This document shows positions 48,620-56,701 of a stretch of 64,000 bases of DNA, piece by piece. Where the stretch lies: contig DASXLI010000091.1 in assembly GCA_036496285.1 (NCBI GenBank), positions 31,539-95,538 of the forward strand, read 5' to 3'. The DNA comes from DP-19 sp036496285 (lineage in GTDB: Bacteria > Desulfobacterota > Binatia > UTPRO1). Numbering within the stretch: position 1 is the stretch's first letter; each line of letters opens with the position of its first letter. The translations under genes were made by a program, and so were the position numbers. Below the pieces are notes generated by a model. That model was not told the origin of the DNA. It was given only the letters and a program-made list of their open reading frames with translations, and did not search any database.

Positions 48620-49932
48620 CGACGATGGAACGCTCACGATGCGCGGCCGCCGCATTCATCGCGTTCGAACGCCTCCTGCTGGAGCGTCTGGCTGGCCGGG
48701 TCGCCACCTCGCCTTCGCTGGCGACGAAGATCACGTGGTGCCGGGAGTTGTGGGCCGCGGCCCAGCGGATTCGAGCACTCCGTCGGGCGGTTCCGCCGGA
48801 TGTAGCCGCTGCGGGGTGTCGTTCGTTACCGGACGCCGCAGCGGTGCAGCTGATCGAAGCGTGGGCAGCTCTCGACGATGAGGCGCTCGTGGCAGTGGCG
48901 TTCGACGGGGTCATCGTCCCTTTCGCGATCGGAGCATACGCACGGCACGCGTCGGACGGCGTTGCCTCTGCCGTACGGGCGGTCCTGGCCGGCCTGCGCC
49001 GCCGTCATCGGCATGGGCGAACGCGTAGGCCGCGATCGATCGAGTCGAGCCGCATGGTCGCGGGGCTTCGGCGCCTCGCCGAGCACGGAGACGTCGCCCT
49101 CGGGGCGTGCCGATCGCGCATGAGCAGCGCGCGAACGTCCGCGGCGATCGGTGAGCCGGCGCGCGGACGCGCGATCGCCGCGTTGCGCGCCGGCGAGGCG
49201 CGCGAGGAGATCTGGTTCGTCGGATCACCCGGGGACGAGAGTCGGTACCTTCATCAGCTCGTGGCCTTCGAGATCAACACGTTCGAAGCGGTGAGCCGCC
49301 ACATCGCCGAGTTTGCGGCGATGCCCTGGGAGTTCCATTGGGACATGGCCTGCCAGATTCGTGACGAGGTCGCGCACCTCGGGTTGTGGTTGGGCCGCCT
49401 GGGCAGGATGGGGGTGCGCCTCGGGGAACATCTGCTCAGCGTGCACGAGTTCTCCGCGTGTGCCGGCCATTCCCTGGCGGGGCGCCTCGCACTGCTCGAA
49501 CGGCTGATCGAGTCCTCGGCGCTCGACAGCATCGATCTCCATCGCTGCCTGTGGGCCTCGCGCGGCGATGCCACGATGGTCGCGTACTTCGCTCGCGTAC
49601 AGCTCGACGAGATCGGTCACGTCCGTTGCGGCAACAAATGGCTGCGACGGTTGTGCGAGGACGACGACGAGCTGCGTCGCCTCGTCGATCGCGCCGAAGC
49701 CACCTCGCGTGAACGCATGCTGAACGACGCGCTTCGGCTCGAGCGCGCCGGCATCGTTCCGCCGGGTAACGTGGAGAGAGTGCGCCGCAGGTTCGATGAT
49801 CCGTTGCAGCTCGAGATCGATCGGCGGGCACGGCTGCGGGCCGGTTTCAGCGCGGCCGAGGTGGCCGCGGAAGTCGATCGGCGTCGCGCAGGAGCGGCGC
49901 CGCACAGCGAAGAGGAGCGCTTCCAATGGTGA
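48616..49932 (+). CDS. DUF455-like ferritin-fold protein of the azole-peptide operon
   Basis: The 438-residue protein has a helical C-terminal half (about residues 210-400) with ferritin-like metal motifs: HQLVAFEINTFEAVSRHIAEF, WDMACQIRDEVAHLGLWLGRLG and VQLDEIGHVRCGNKWL. These E...DE-x-x-H patterns resemble DUF455 and related di-iron oxygenases such as MiaE. The N-terminal 200 residues are helical and unassigned. GTG 48616 overlaps the previous stop by four bases (GTGA). It is the best candidate for an oxidative tailoring step, unless it is a non-catalytic structural member. Confidence 0.72.
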   Translation: MTTMERSRCAAAAFIAFERLLLERLAGRVATSPSLATKITWCRELWAAAQRIRALRRAVPPDVAAAGCRSLPDAAAVQLIEAWAALDDEALVAVAFDGVIVPFAIGAYARHASDGVASAVRAVLAGLRRRHRHGRTRRPRSIESSRMVAGLRRLAEHGDVALGACRSRMSSARTSAAIGEPARGRAIAALRAGEAREEIWFVGSPGDESRYLHQLVAFEINTFEAVSRHIAEFAAMPWEFHWDMACQIRDEVAHLGLWLGRLGRMGVRLGEHLLSVHEFSACAGHSLAGRLALLERLIESSALDSIDLHRCLWASRGDATMVAYFARVQLDEIGHVRCGNKWLRRLCEDDDELRRLVDRAEATSRERMLNDALRLERAGIVPPGNVERVRRRFDDPLQLEIDRRARLRAGFSAAEVAAEVDRRRAGAAPHSEEERFQW

Positions 49933-50654
49933 GATGGATTCTGACCGTCGCATGGGCCGTCGCGTGTCTTGCCGTCGCCATGCCGGCGCAGGCGACGCGT
50001 CGCGAGGAGGGAGACGCGATGCTGAGAAAGGCGTTCGATACGATGTCGTTGCCGGATCTCCAATCGGTGCTGCGCCTGGGTCGCGCGGAGGCCGCGGCCG
50101 CCGATCCGGACGGCAGCGGCCATCATCATCTCGGGCGTGCCCTCGAGGCGCTGGCGATCTACCACGCCAACCGTGACGAGCAGCCCGAGGCCATCGCCCA
50201 GCTGCAGGAAGCCGTCGCGGCGGTGACGGTGGCGATCGAGCGAGCGCCCGCGTCGTCTCCGTACCAGACGACGCTCGGCGAGCTATACGGGCAGCTCGCG
50301 GCGTACGGCGGCGTCGTCGCCCGGATACGCTACGGTCGTCTCGCCACGACCGCCTACGCGCGGGCCCTCGAGCTCGATCCGCGGAACGCGATGGCGCACG
50401 TCGGGGCGGGCATCGGAAAGCTCGAGACGCCGGCGATGTTCGGCGGCAGCATGCAGGAGGCGTTGCGCGAGTTTCGCCTGGCCCGAGAGCTCGACGCTGG
50501 CTGTGAGGAGGCGTGGATCTGGGAAGGCATCACCCAACGGCGCCAGGGCGACGCTTCCGCCGCGCGCGCCGCCCTCCAGCAGGCGCTCCGGGTCAATCCG
50601 GACAGTGACCACGCGAAGCGCGAGCTCGCCCGTCTCGACGAGGATTTCCGATGA
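49926..50654 (+). CDS. Periplasmic TPR protein of the azole-peptide operon
   Basis: The 242-residue precursor has a signal peptide (WILTVAWAVACLAVAMPAQA) and TPR-like repeats: EALAIYHANRDEQPEAIAQLQEAV, YARALELDPRNAMAHVGAGIG, EFRLARELDAGCEEAWIWEG and ALQQALRVNPDSDHAKREL. TPR proteins of this layout often accompany MacB-like export genes. It overlaps the upstream gene by seven bases and the ABC ATPase by four, showing strict co-expression. Confidence 0.82.
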   Translation: MVRWILTVAWAVACLAVAMPAQATRREEGDAMLRKAFDTMSLPDLQSVLRLGRAEAAAADPDGSGHHHLGRALEALAIYHANRDEQPEAIAQLQEAVAAVTVAIERAPASSPYQTTLGELYGQLAAYGGVVARIRYGRLATTAYARALELDPRNAMAHVGAGIGKLETPAMFGGSMQEALREFRLARELDAGCEEAWIWEGITQRRQGDASAARAALQQALRVNPDSDHAKRELARLDEDFR

Positions 50655-51331
50655 GTGCCGTCGGCGTTGCCGCGCTCCACAAGCGCTATCCATCGAAGGC
50701 CGGTTGGGTCGAGGCGCTGCACGACGTATCGTTCTCGCTGCCCGCCGGAACGCTCGGTTGCGTCGTGGGTCCGTCGGGAAGCGGAAAGAGCACGCTCCTC
50801 GGTCTGGTCGGCGGCCTCGATACGCCAACGGCCGGCGCGATCACCGTCGGCACCTTCGGTCTGCATCGAATGACGGCGGCCGAACGCGGCCGCTTCCGTA
50901 CGGCCCGAGTCGGCTTCATCTTCCAGTCGAACAACCTGATCCCGGTGCTGACGGCTTCGGAGAACGTGGCGTTGCCTCTGTCACTCGGCACCCTCACGAA
51001 GGGCGAGCGCGCGCGTCGGGTGGCGGTGCTGATCGACGAGCTCGGTCTCGGTCTGCTCGCCGATCGTCGTCCCGGCGAGCTCAGCGGCGGCCAACAGCAG
51101 AGGGTCGGCATCGCCCGCGCGCTGGTGACGCAGCCGATGCTGGTGCTGGCCGACGAGCCGACGGCGCATCTCGACGCGCAAACGGGCAGGGACGTGATGG
51201 ACGTGTTGCGGGCCGCGAGCCGCAAGCACGCGACGACGTTTCTGGTCGCGACCCACGACGCCGACGTCGAGGCGCGGGCCGACGTTCGTGTGACACTGCG
51301 TGACGGATCGTGCGTGGCTGCCGCCGCCTGA
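50651..51331 (+). CDS. ABC transporter ATP-binding protein, LolD/MacB type
   Basis: The 226-residue ATPase has Walker A (GPSGSGKST), a Q-loop (FIFQSNNLIPVLTASENVALPL), the ABC signature (LSGGQQQRVGIARAL), Walker B (LVLADEPTAHLD) and the H-loop (VATHDAD). The FQSNNLIP sequence with Asn after the Q-loop marks the LolD/MacB mechanotransmitter class rather than a simple importer. It powers the adjacent FtsX-like permease, probably in export of the mature peptide or in self-protection. Confidence 0.95.
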   Translation: MSAVGVAALHKRYPSKAGWVEALHDVSFSLPAGTLGCVVGPSGSGKSTLLGLVGGLDTPTAGAITVGTFGLHRMTAAERGRFRTARVGFIFQSNNLIPVLTASENVALPLSLGTLTKGERARRVAVLIDELGLGLLADRRPGELSGGQQQRVGIARALVTQPMLVLADEPTAHLDAQTGRDVMDVLRAASRKHATTFLVATHDADVEARADVRVTLRDGSCVAAAA

Positions 51332-51338
51332 GCGGAAC

Positions 51339-52550
51339 GTGGGACGCCTCGTGCTCATCGCCGTTCGCAATGTGCTGCGCCGTCCCCGGCGTACAGCCAT
51401 CACCTGCGCCGCGGTAGCACTCGGGATGACGTGCATGGTCGTCGGCTCGGGATTCGTCGACTTCACCCTCTGGGGTCTGCGGGAATCCATTGTGTACGGC
51501 GGCCTCGGGCATCTGCAGGTCCTGCCGGTGCGCGCTGACCCGCGCGTACGACTCTCGGCGCCGACAGTACGGGAGGTGATGAACATCCTCCGCGCATCGC
51601 CGGAGGTCGAGGTGATCGCCCCGCGAATCGAGTTCCAGGGTCTCGTGAGCGCGGGCCCACGTACCGTGGCGTTCTCGGGGGTGGGCGTCGATGCCGTGCC
51701 GGAGGCACGGTTGCGGGCGCTCACGATGCTCACTGCAGGGCAGTGGTTTACCGGAGCCGAGCGCGTTCCCCAGGTGTTGATGGGTCGTGGGCTGGCCGAG
51801 CGGCTGCACGTTCGCCCGCGTGGCGTCGTCGCGCTGATCGGCTACTCCGATCGCGGTGGCATGAACGCAATCGACATGGAGGTTGCGGGGATCTTCGAGA
51901 CCGGCGTGCTCGAGTACGATGCGCGGACGCTGATCGTTCCGATCGCGGCCGCGCGCGAGCTGATGCAAACCGACGGAGCGAGCAGCGTCGCGGTGGCGCT
52001 CCGCGACGCCGGCGAGGCCCCCAGCGTGCTCGCGCGGCTGCGCCGCACCCTCGACGAGCGGGAGATCGCGACCCGCGTCGCCACCTGGGACGAGCTGTCG
52101 CCCGTCTACGCGAGCGTCGTCGGGCTGTATCGATGGGTCCTGAATCTCTTTCTCGCGATCATCACGCTGGTGGTGGTGCTCGGCATCGCCAACACCATGT
52201 CCATGGCGGTGTTCGAGCGCACCGCCGAGGTCGGCGTCTTGCGGGCGCTGGGTTTCGGCACCTGGCACGTGATGGTGCTCTTCCTGGCCGAGTCGGTGGC
52301 CATCGCCGTGCTGGGAGCCGCATTGGGCGTGGTGCTCGGGGCGGCGGCGTGCCTCGCCGTCTCGTCGGTCGGAATCGACATGCCTCCGCCCCCCGGTCAC
52401 AGCCAGGGCTACGTCGCGCAGGTGCATCTGGTCCCGGCAGCGTTCGTCTCCGCGGCCGCGATCGTGATGGTGGCCGCGATCGTCGCGGCGCTCGTGCCGT
52501 CCATACGGTTGATTCGCGGAGAGGTCTCCGATGCGCTACGGGCGACGTAG
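51339..52550 (+). CDS. FtsX-like (MacB-type) ABC permease
   Basis: The product is about 403 residues with one N-terminal helix (TAITCAAVALGMTCMVVGSGFV), a periplasmic domain of roughly 230 residues, and three C-terminal helices (LFLAIITLVVVLGIANTMSMAVFERTAEVGVLRALGF and two more), which is the FtsX/MacB layout. ERTAEVGVLRALGF is the coupling region that meets the ATPase. I place the start at GTG 51339, seven bases after the ATPase stop; GTG 51300 in the same frame would overlap it by 32 bases. It overlaps the next gene by 20 bases. Confidence 0.92.
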   Translation: MGRLVLIAVRNVLRRPRRTAITCAAVALGMTCMVVGSGFVDFTLWGLRESIVYGGLGHLQVLPVRADPRVRLSAPTVREVMNILRASPEVEVIAPRIEFQGLVSAGPRTVAFSGVGVDAVPEARLRALTMLTAGQWFTGAERVPQVLMGRGLAERLHVRPRGVVALIGYSDRGGMNAIDMEVAGIFETGVLEYDARTLIVPIAAARELMQTDGASSVAVALRDAGEAPSVLARLRRTLDEREIATRVATWDELSPVYASVVGLYRWVLNLFLAIITLVVVLGIANTMSMAVFERTAEVGVLRALGFGTWHVMVLFLAESVAIAVLGAALGVVLGAAACLAVSSVGIDMPPPPGHSQGYVAQVHLVPAAFVSAAAIVMVAAIVAALVPSIRLIRGEVSDALRAT

Positions 52551-53304
52551 CCGGGTGCGTGCTGTCGTGCTGGCGGCATCGCTGATCGCCGGTCCGCTTG
52601 TCCCGGTACGCGCGGAGCTTCTCGAGCCTCAGGAGATCGTCCGACGTGCCGATCGCCAGCGGGGAATCGAGACGCCGTATCGCTTCCGTGCCCGGATCGC
52701 CGCGCACGCGGCCGAGGACGGGGGCGATGATGACAGGGGCTCGACCGTGGTCGAGGTGCGCGCCAACGGCTTTGCGCAGCAGATCGTGTTCGTTCTCGAG
52801 CCGATCCCCGGTGACGTGATGCTCGTCACGCCAGACATGCTGTGGCTCAGGCCGCGACGCCTGCACCGGCTGACGCGCATCTCTCCGGATCTGCGGCTCT
52901 TCAGCGGCGCGAGCGTCTCGGACGTCACGTCCGTCGACGTGCTGGGACGCTACAGCGCGACGCTGCGCCCTGCAGCCGATGCGGCGGGAGAGTACGTCGT
53001 CGACCTCGAGGCGGGCGCGGACGGGACGCGCTATCCGCGCGCGGTGTATCGCATTCGACGCGACGACTTCCGGCCGCTTGAGATCGAGTTTCTCGCGGCC
53101 TCGGGGAGGTCGCTCAAGTCGGTACGCTACGCGGACTTCGCGCCGGTGCTCGGGCGCACGATCCCGACACGACTGATCATACAGGATCACGTCTACCGCG
53201 ACGCGACGACGATCCTGCTCTCCGACTTCCAACCGGTCGCGAGCGCGGAGGCGGCGGCATACGGGCCCGAATATCTGCTCGCGCTTCCGGAGGGCGGGCG
53301 GTAG
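52531..53304 (+). CDS. LolA/outer-membrane lipoprotein-sorting-like periplasmic protein
   Basis: The 257-residue precursor has a signal peptide (VRAVVLAASLIAGPLVPVRA) and a beta-sheet domain of the LolA/LolB-like sorting type: EIVRRADRQRGIETPYRFRARI, GDVMLVTPDMLWLRPRRLHRL, VTSVDVLGRYSATLRPA and GRTIPTRLIIQDH. Such proteins carry lipidated or hydrophobic cargo from an ABC machine across the periplasm. It is the last gene of the operon. It may shuttle the azole-rich peptide or a modified lipoprotein; this is inference. Confidence 0.82.
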   Translation: MRYGRRSRVRAVVLAASLIAGPLVPVRAELLEPQEIVRRADRQRGIETPYRFRARIAAHAAEDGGDDDRGSTVVEVRANGFAQQIVFVLEPIPGDVMLVTPDMLWLRPRRLHRLTRISPDLRLFSGASVSDVTSVDVLGRYSATLRPAADAAGEYVVDLEAGADGTRYPRAVYRIRRDDFRPLEIEFLAASGRSLKSVRYADFAPVLGRTIPTRLIIQDHVYRDATTILLSDFQPVASAEAAAYGPEYLLALPEGGR

Positions 53305-53316
53305 CGCCGACGGCGC

Positions 53317-54180
53317 TCAGGCCATGCTGCGGATCCGCGCCTCCGCCTCTTCGAGGCTGCCGAGCAGCTGCGCGTCCGACTTCCGCCCGAGCAGCACGTC
53401 GAGCGGGTCGCGCGAGTCGTCGACGTAGCCGAGGGCGTAGGCGCCGCGGGCGTAGCCCATCATGCGGAGCAGCGGCTCGGGGAGGGTGCGGGCGATGTCG
53501 TGGGGGCAGGCGAGGTACTGGTTCTCCTCCTGGCGGAGCCAGCTCACGACGTAGGTGAGGTTGAGGCCGACGCGGGTCTGCTGCGAGCGGTTGGCGCCGC
53601 CGCCGTGGTAGATCTTGCCGGTGTAGAAGAGGATCGAGCCGGCGGGCATCTCGGCGGGGACGGTCTGCTCGGCGGTGAGCTCGAGGCGATCCTCCCACTT
53701 GTGGCTGCCGGGGACGACGCGCGTCGCGCCGTTCTCCTCGGTGAAGTCGGTCATCGCCCAGATGGTGTTGCACTGGACGTCGTAGTCGGCGGGGAAGGGG
53801 AAGAAGTCGAACGCCCACTGGTCGCGGTGGATGGTCTGCGCCGGCTCGTCGGGGCCGATGGCGATCACCTGCGTGAGGTGGAGCTGATAGGCCGTGACGT
53901 GGCCGAGCACCTTGGCGCAGGTATCGAGGACGACCGGGTACATGACGAGATCGCGGCAGGTTTCCGAGCGCGCGATCAGGCCGCCGGTGCGGCGCGTGCG
54001 CCGGCCGGAGAAGTCGTCCTGGCCGACGAGCGTCGCCTCGAGCCAGGGCTTCAGCTCGGTGCGGGCTCGATCGAGGAGCCCGGGCGAAACGGCCCGCTCG
54101 ACGATGGCGCAGCCTTCGGCTGCAAGGGCGGCGGCGACTTCCTCGCCGCTGGCGGTGGATGGCAGGCGGGGGATCGGCAT
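53317..54180 (-). CDS. Phytanoyl-CoA dioxygenase-family protein
   Basis: The 287-residue non-heme Fe(II)/2-oxoglutarate oxygenase shows its iron ligands in TIHRDQWAFDF (HxD) and the distal His in YTGKIYHGGGANRS. An Arg for 2-oxoglutarate follows in TRVGLNLTYVVSW. Relatives hydroxylate lipids, amino acids and natural products. It converges on the azole-peptide operon with a 12-base gap but is on the opposite strand, so membership in that pathway is doubtful. Confidence 0.9.
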   Translation of the reverse strand: MPIPRLPSTASGEEVAAALAAEGCAIVERAVSPGLLDRARTELKPWLEATLVGQDDFSGRRTRRTGGLIARSETCRDLVMYPVVLDTCAKVLGHVTAYQLHLTQVIAIGPDEPAQTIHRDQWAFDFFPFPADYDVQCNTIWAMTDFTEENGATRVVPGSHKWEDRLELTAEQTVPAEMPAGSILFYTGKIYHGGGANRSQQTRVGLNLTYVVSWLRQEENQYLACPHDIARTLPEPLLRMMGYARGAYALGYVDDSRDPLDVLLGRKSDAQLLGSLEEAEARIRSMA

Positions 54181-54211
54181 GACGCTCCCTAGCGCTGGGC
54201 CCCGTCATCGG

Positions 54212-56074
54212 TCAAGACGCCGCCGCGGCGAGCAGCCGATCGCCTACGGAGGTGAGGAGCGGCGGGCCATAGGCGCGCGTCCCGAGCTGCCACTCGACGT
54301 CGTCCGGCGCCGTGCCCTCCGCCCGGACCGAGCCGTCGTGCAGCCCGTGCAGGTGGTGGGCGGCGCAGACGGAAACGCGGTTGTCGCGCGCGTTGCCGCC
54401 GCCGCGCGAGCGGAAGACGATGTGGTGGTCGTGCAGGTTGCGCCGCGAGGTGCAGGCGGGCACCGCGCAGCGCCAGCCGTCGCGGGCGAAGACCGGGTCG
54501 CGATGCGCGGGAAGGGACGTCCAGTAGCGCGCGGCGTGGAGCAGCAGGCGCTCCAGGGCGACCCAGCGGGGCGCGTCGGGCCTAGCGAAGTCGTCGAGGA
54601 CGCTGCGGAAGAGGGCGGCGACGGACGCGGGGGCGACGAAGGTGATCTCGACGTCGCAGAGCTCGGCGCGGGCGCGCGCGTCGAGATCGCGCTCGAGCTC
54701 GTGCGCACCGATCTGCACGGACTGCGCCGGTGACATTTCTTGGCACCGCGGCGTGGCGATCGCATCGATCGTGACGGGCGCCAGCGGGCTGCCGAGCGGC
54801 GGCGGGTCGAGCGGAAAGTCGAGGCCGCGGACGTCGCGCGCGTCGAGCACCCACGTCACCTCGTCGGCGAGGCGCCGTACCGTGACGGCGCCGGCGCGGG
54901 CGATCCATGAGGCCGCGTTGTCGCGATCCAGCACGGGAAGCAGCGCGAGGGCGCGCGCCCAGGAGAGCGTACCCGCGGCGTAGGCGCGGGCGAACTCGCC
55001 GCTCCGGTAGGTTGCCTTCTCGACCTTGAGGAGCGCCCACGCCTTCCGCAGCGAGAGGCCGAGCCGCTCGCGCACGTAGGTGTCGACCGATTGGAAGCCG
55101 AGCGTGCGGTAGAAGCGATGGTCGACCATCATGCGCAGCAGCCGGCCGATCCGCGGCTCGGCGGTGCGCACGGCCGCGACGGCTGCGACGAGGCGCGCAT
55201 CGAGCGCGAAGGGATCGGTCTTGCCGCTCGGCGATCCGCCGGCCGGGGCACGCGGCCGCTCGGTGTCGGCTCGCGGCTCGCGCGGCGGGTCATCGGCGGA
55301 TGCATCGGCCGATGCTGCCGGGAATGGACCGGGATGCTCGCGCCAGGACCGCCCACGCGAGCGGCCGCTGAAGCCCTCAGCGGCGATGATCTCGGCCGCG
55401 CGCCAGTCCGCCAGGGTTTCGCCGGCGACGCGAGATGCCAGCTCGAGGGCGCGGCGCCAGAGCGCGCGGACCCGTGCCGGGCAGCGCAGGCGGACGCGGA
55501 CCATGGGCTCGCCATCGATCGTGCCCGGTTCGGGCGAAATGGCGGACGTCTGGCCGGGCCGCACCCGCCGCTCGAGATCCTCGACGCAGCAGCGCGACGC
55601 GAGCTCGAGCCACTGCTGCTCGTCGGCCTCAGTTGCGACGGCGCAGAGCAGGCGGGCCTGCGTCCACGAGATGTCGGCGCGGTCGAACGCGGTGCCGATG
55701 GCCGGCAGAACGGCGAGGCGCTCCGCCATCCGGGCGGCGACCTGCAGCGTCCGCGCCGACACACCGAGCCGCTCGCGCGTGTAGTCGCTCAGCCGGACGA
55801 AGCCGAGGCGGTGATGGGCGCGCCCGTGGAGAAAGGGCCGGGCGGCCTCGCCGAGCTCGCGTCGTGCGGCGGCCTCGGCCCGCGCGGCGACGCGCAGCTC
55901 CACGTCGAGCTGCAAGGCGAAGCGGCGGCGCTCCGACAGCCGGACGCACTCGGCGGCTTCGGTCTTCTCGCGGGCCGTGTGCGCGGCGGGTCGCGCCTTC
56001 CGGCGCTCGAATGCGCGAGGCTCGGGCCATCGGCCGGTCCTGCGACGAGCGCGCCGCTGGATGGATCGTTGCAT
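54212..56074 (-). CDS. HNH endonuclease with duplicated helical domain
   Basis: The 620-residue protein ends in an HNH nuclease domain (residues about 530-595) with zinc-type cysteines in CAVPACTSR, the DHHIVFRSRGGG core and a closing Cys/His in VCAAHHLHGLH. The N-terminal region holds two copies of one helical domain: residues about 89-145 (LGFVRLSDYTRERLGVSARTL) and about 324-380 (LGFQSVDTYVRERLGLSLRKA). A poorly conserved Pro/Ala-rich linker (about 240-290) separates them. It resembles the REP13E12/DUF222 nuclease type, which is often multicopy and of unknown purpose. The start lacks a clear ribosome-binding site. Confidence 0.83.
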   Translation of the reverse strand: MQRSIQRRARRRTGRWPEPRAFERRKARPAAHTAREKTEAAECVRLSERRRFALQLDVELRVAARAEAAARRELGEAARPFLHGRAHHRLGFVRLSDYTRERLGVSARTLQVAARMAERLAVLPAIGTAFDRADISWTQARLLCAVATEADEQQWLELASRCCVEDLERRVRPGQTSAISPEPGTIDGEPMVRVRLRCPARVRALWRRALELASRVAGETLADWRAAEIIAAEGFSGRSRGRSWREHPGPFPAASADASADDPPREPRADTERPRAPAGGSPSGKTDPFALDARLVAAVAAVRTAEPRIGRLLRMMVDHRFYRTLGFQSVDTYVRERLGLSLRKAWALLKVEKATYRSGEFARAYAAGTLSWARALALLPVLDRDNAASWIARAGAVTVRRLADEVTWVLDARDVRGLDFPLDPPPLGSPLAPVTIDAIATPRCQEMSPAQSVQIGAHELERDLDARARAELCDVEITFVAPASVAALFRSVLDDFARPDAPRWVALERLLLHAARYWTSLPAHRDPVFARDGWRCAVPACTSRRNLHDHHIVFRSRGGGNARDNRVSVCAAHHLHGLHDGSVRAEGTAPDDVEWQLGTRAYGPPLLTSVGDRLLAAAAS

Positions 56075-56408
56075 GGGCGCAGATGCCGAGGAATCAAATC
56101 AGTATCGCAAACGGTTAAGCAAACAATATGCGAAAACGAATCCGCTGTCAAGGGGAATCGCGCGCGCCTCGTCTCCGTGGCGCTACCGCCCACTCGCGCG
56201 CGTGTGGGTGGCAGCAGCGAGAACGGGCGCGAGCGCACCCGGAGAGCCGCTCGAATGGCGACTTCAGGTGAGACGATCTACGACGATGGAACGCCGACGT
56301 GCTCGTGGACGAACATTTAACGTCGAACGCACAGAACCCCTCTTGCGTACTCCGGCGCCGAGCGTACATTCACGGCCGGTGCTTTTCATTGACCGCTCGG
56401 AGGTCATC
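56075..56408. other. 334-base intergenic region, locally AT-richer
   Basis: Bases about 56090-56150 are clearly richer in A+T than the surroundings (for example GCAAACAATATGCGAAAACG). This could be the promoter zone of the HNH gene or imported DNA. The right end carries a candidate promoter (56343-56370). No gene is supported. Confidence 0.4.
56343..56370 (+). promoter_or_regulatory. Candidate promoter of the 76-residue protein gene
   Basis: TTGCGT (56343-56348) and TACATT (56365-56370) are 16 bases apart. The start point would be near 56377, leaving a leader of about 32 bases. Confidence 0.35.
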
Positions 56409-56639
56409 ATGATCGAAGCCCACATCATTGGTCCGCACGGCTCGCTCTACTACTCCGCGCCGGCGACGCCCTACGATCTGGAGAATCTCCGGACGCACGT
56501 GAGCGAGGCCGACACGCTCTCACCCCAGCGGGTGCGCGTCGAGCTCACGCTCGATCGCGACGATCGCGCCCTCGCGCCGCAGGTGACCAGCCTCGTCACC
56601 GAGCTGCGTGCGAAGGGCGTCGCGGTGCGGTTGGTCTGA
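56409..56639 (+). CDS. Small conserved-looking protein, 76 residues
   Basis: The protein starts MIEAHIIGPHGSLYYSAPATPYDLENLRTH in two recognisable beta-helix stretches and ends VTSLVTELRAKGVAVRLV. It is soluble, with balanced charge and no signal peptide. GGAGG lies five bases before ATG 56409, and a candidate promoter and a strong hairpin frame the gene, so it looks real. The fold could be a ferredoxin-like beta-alpha-beta unit. No family recognised. Confidence 0.6.
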   Translation: MIEAHIIGPHGSLYYSAPATPYDLENLRTHVSEADTLSPQRVRVELTLDRDDRALAPQVTSLVTELRAKGVAVRLV

Positions 56640-56646
56640 AACGCGT

Positions 56647-56685
56647 GCGAGCCGCGCGCGGGCGTCGTGCCCGGGCGCGGCTCGC
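56647..56685. terminator. Bidirectional hairpin between convergent genes
   Basis: GCGAGCCGCGC (56647-56657) pairs perfectly with GCGCGGCTCGC (56675-56685), and GGGC/GCCC extends the stem inside. It lies eight bases after the small protein's stop and 17 before the stop of the convergent repeat protein. No T-run is present. Confidence 0.55.
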
Positions 56686-56701
56686 GGCGTGTGCAACGGC
56701 C

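Noticed and set aside
43353..53304. Thiopeptide or lanthipeptide cluster
   Set aside because: The Thr/Cys core resembles thiopeptide cores, but no Lan-type dehydratase, pyridine synthase or lanthionine cyclase is encoded, so a linear azole peptide fits better.
53317..54180. Phytanoyl-CoA dioxygenase-like gene as a tailoring enzyme of the azole peptide
   Set aside because: It is on the opposite strand and convergent with the operon, so shared expression is unlikely, although a role cannot be excluded.
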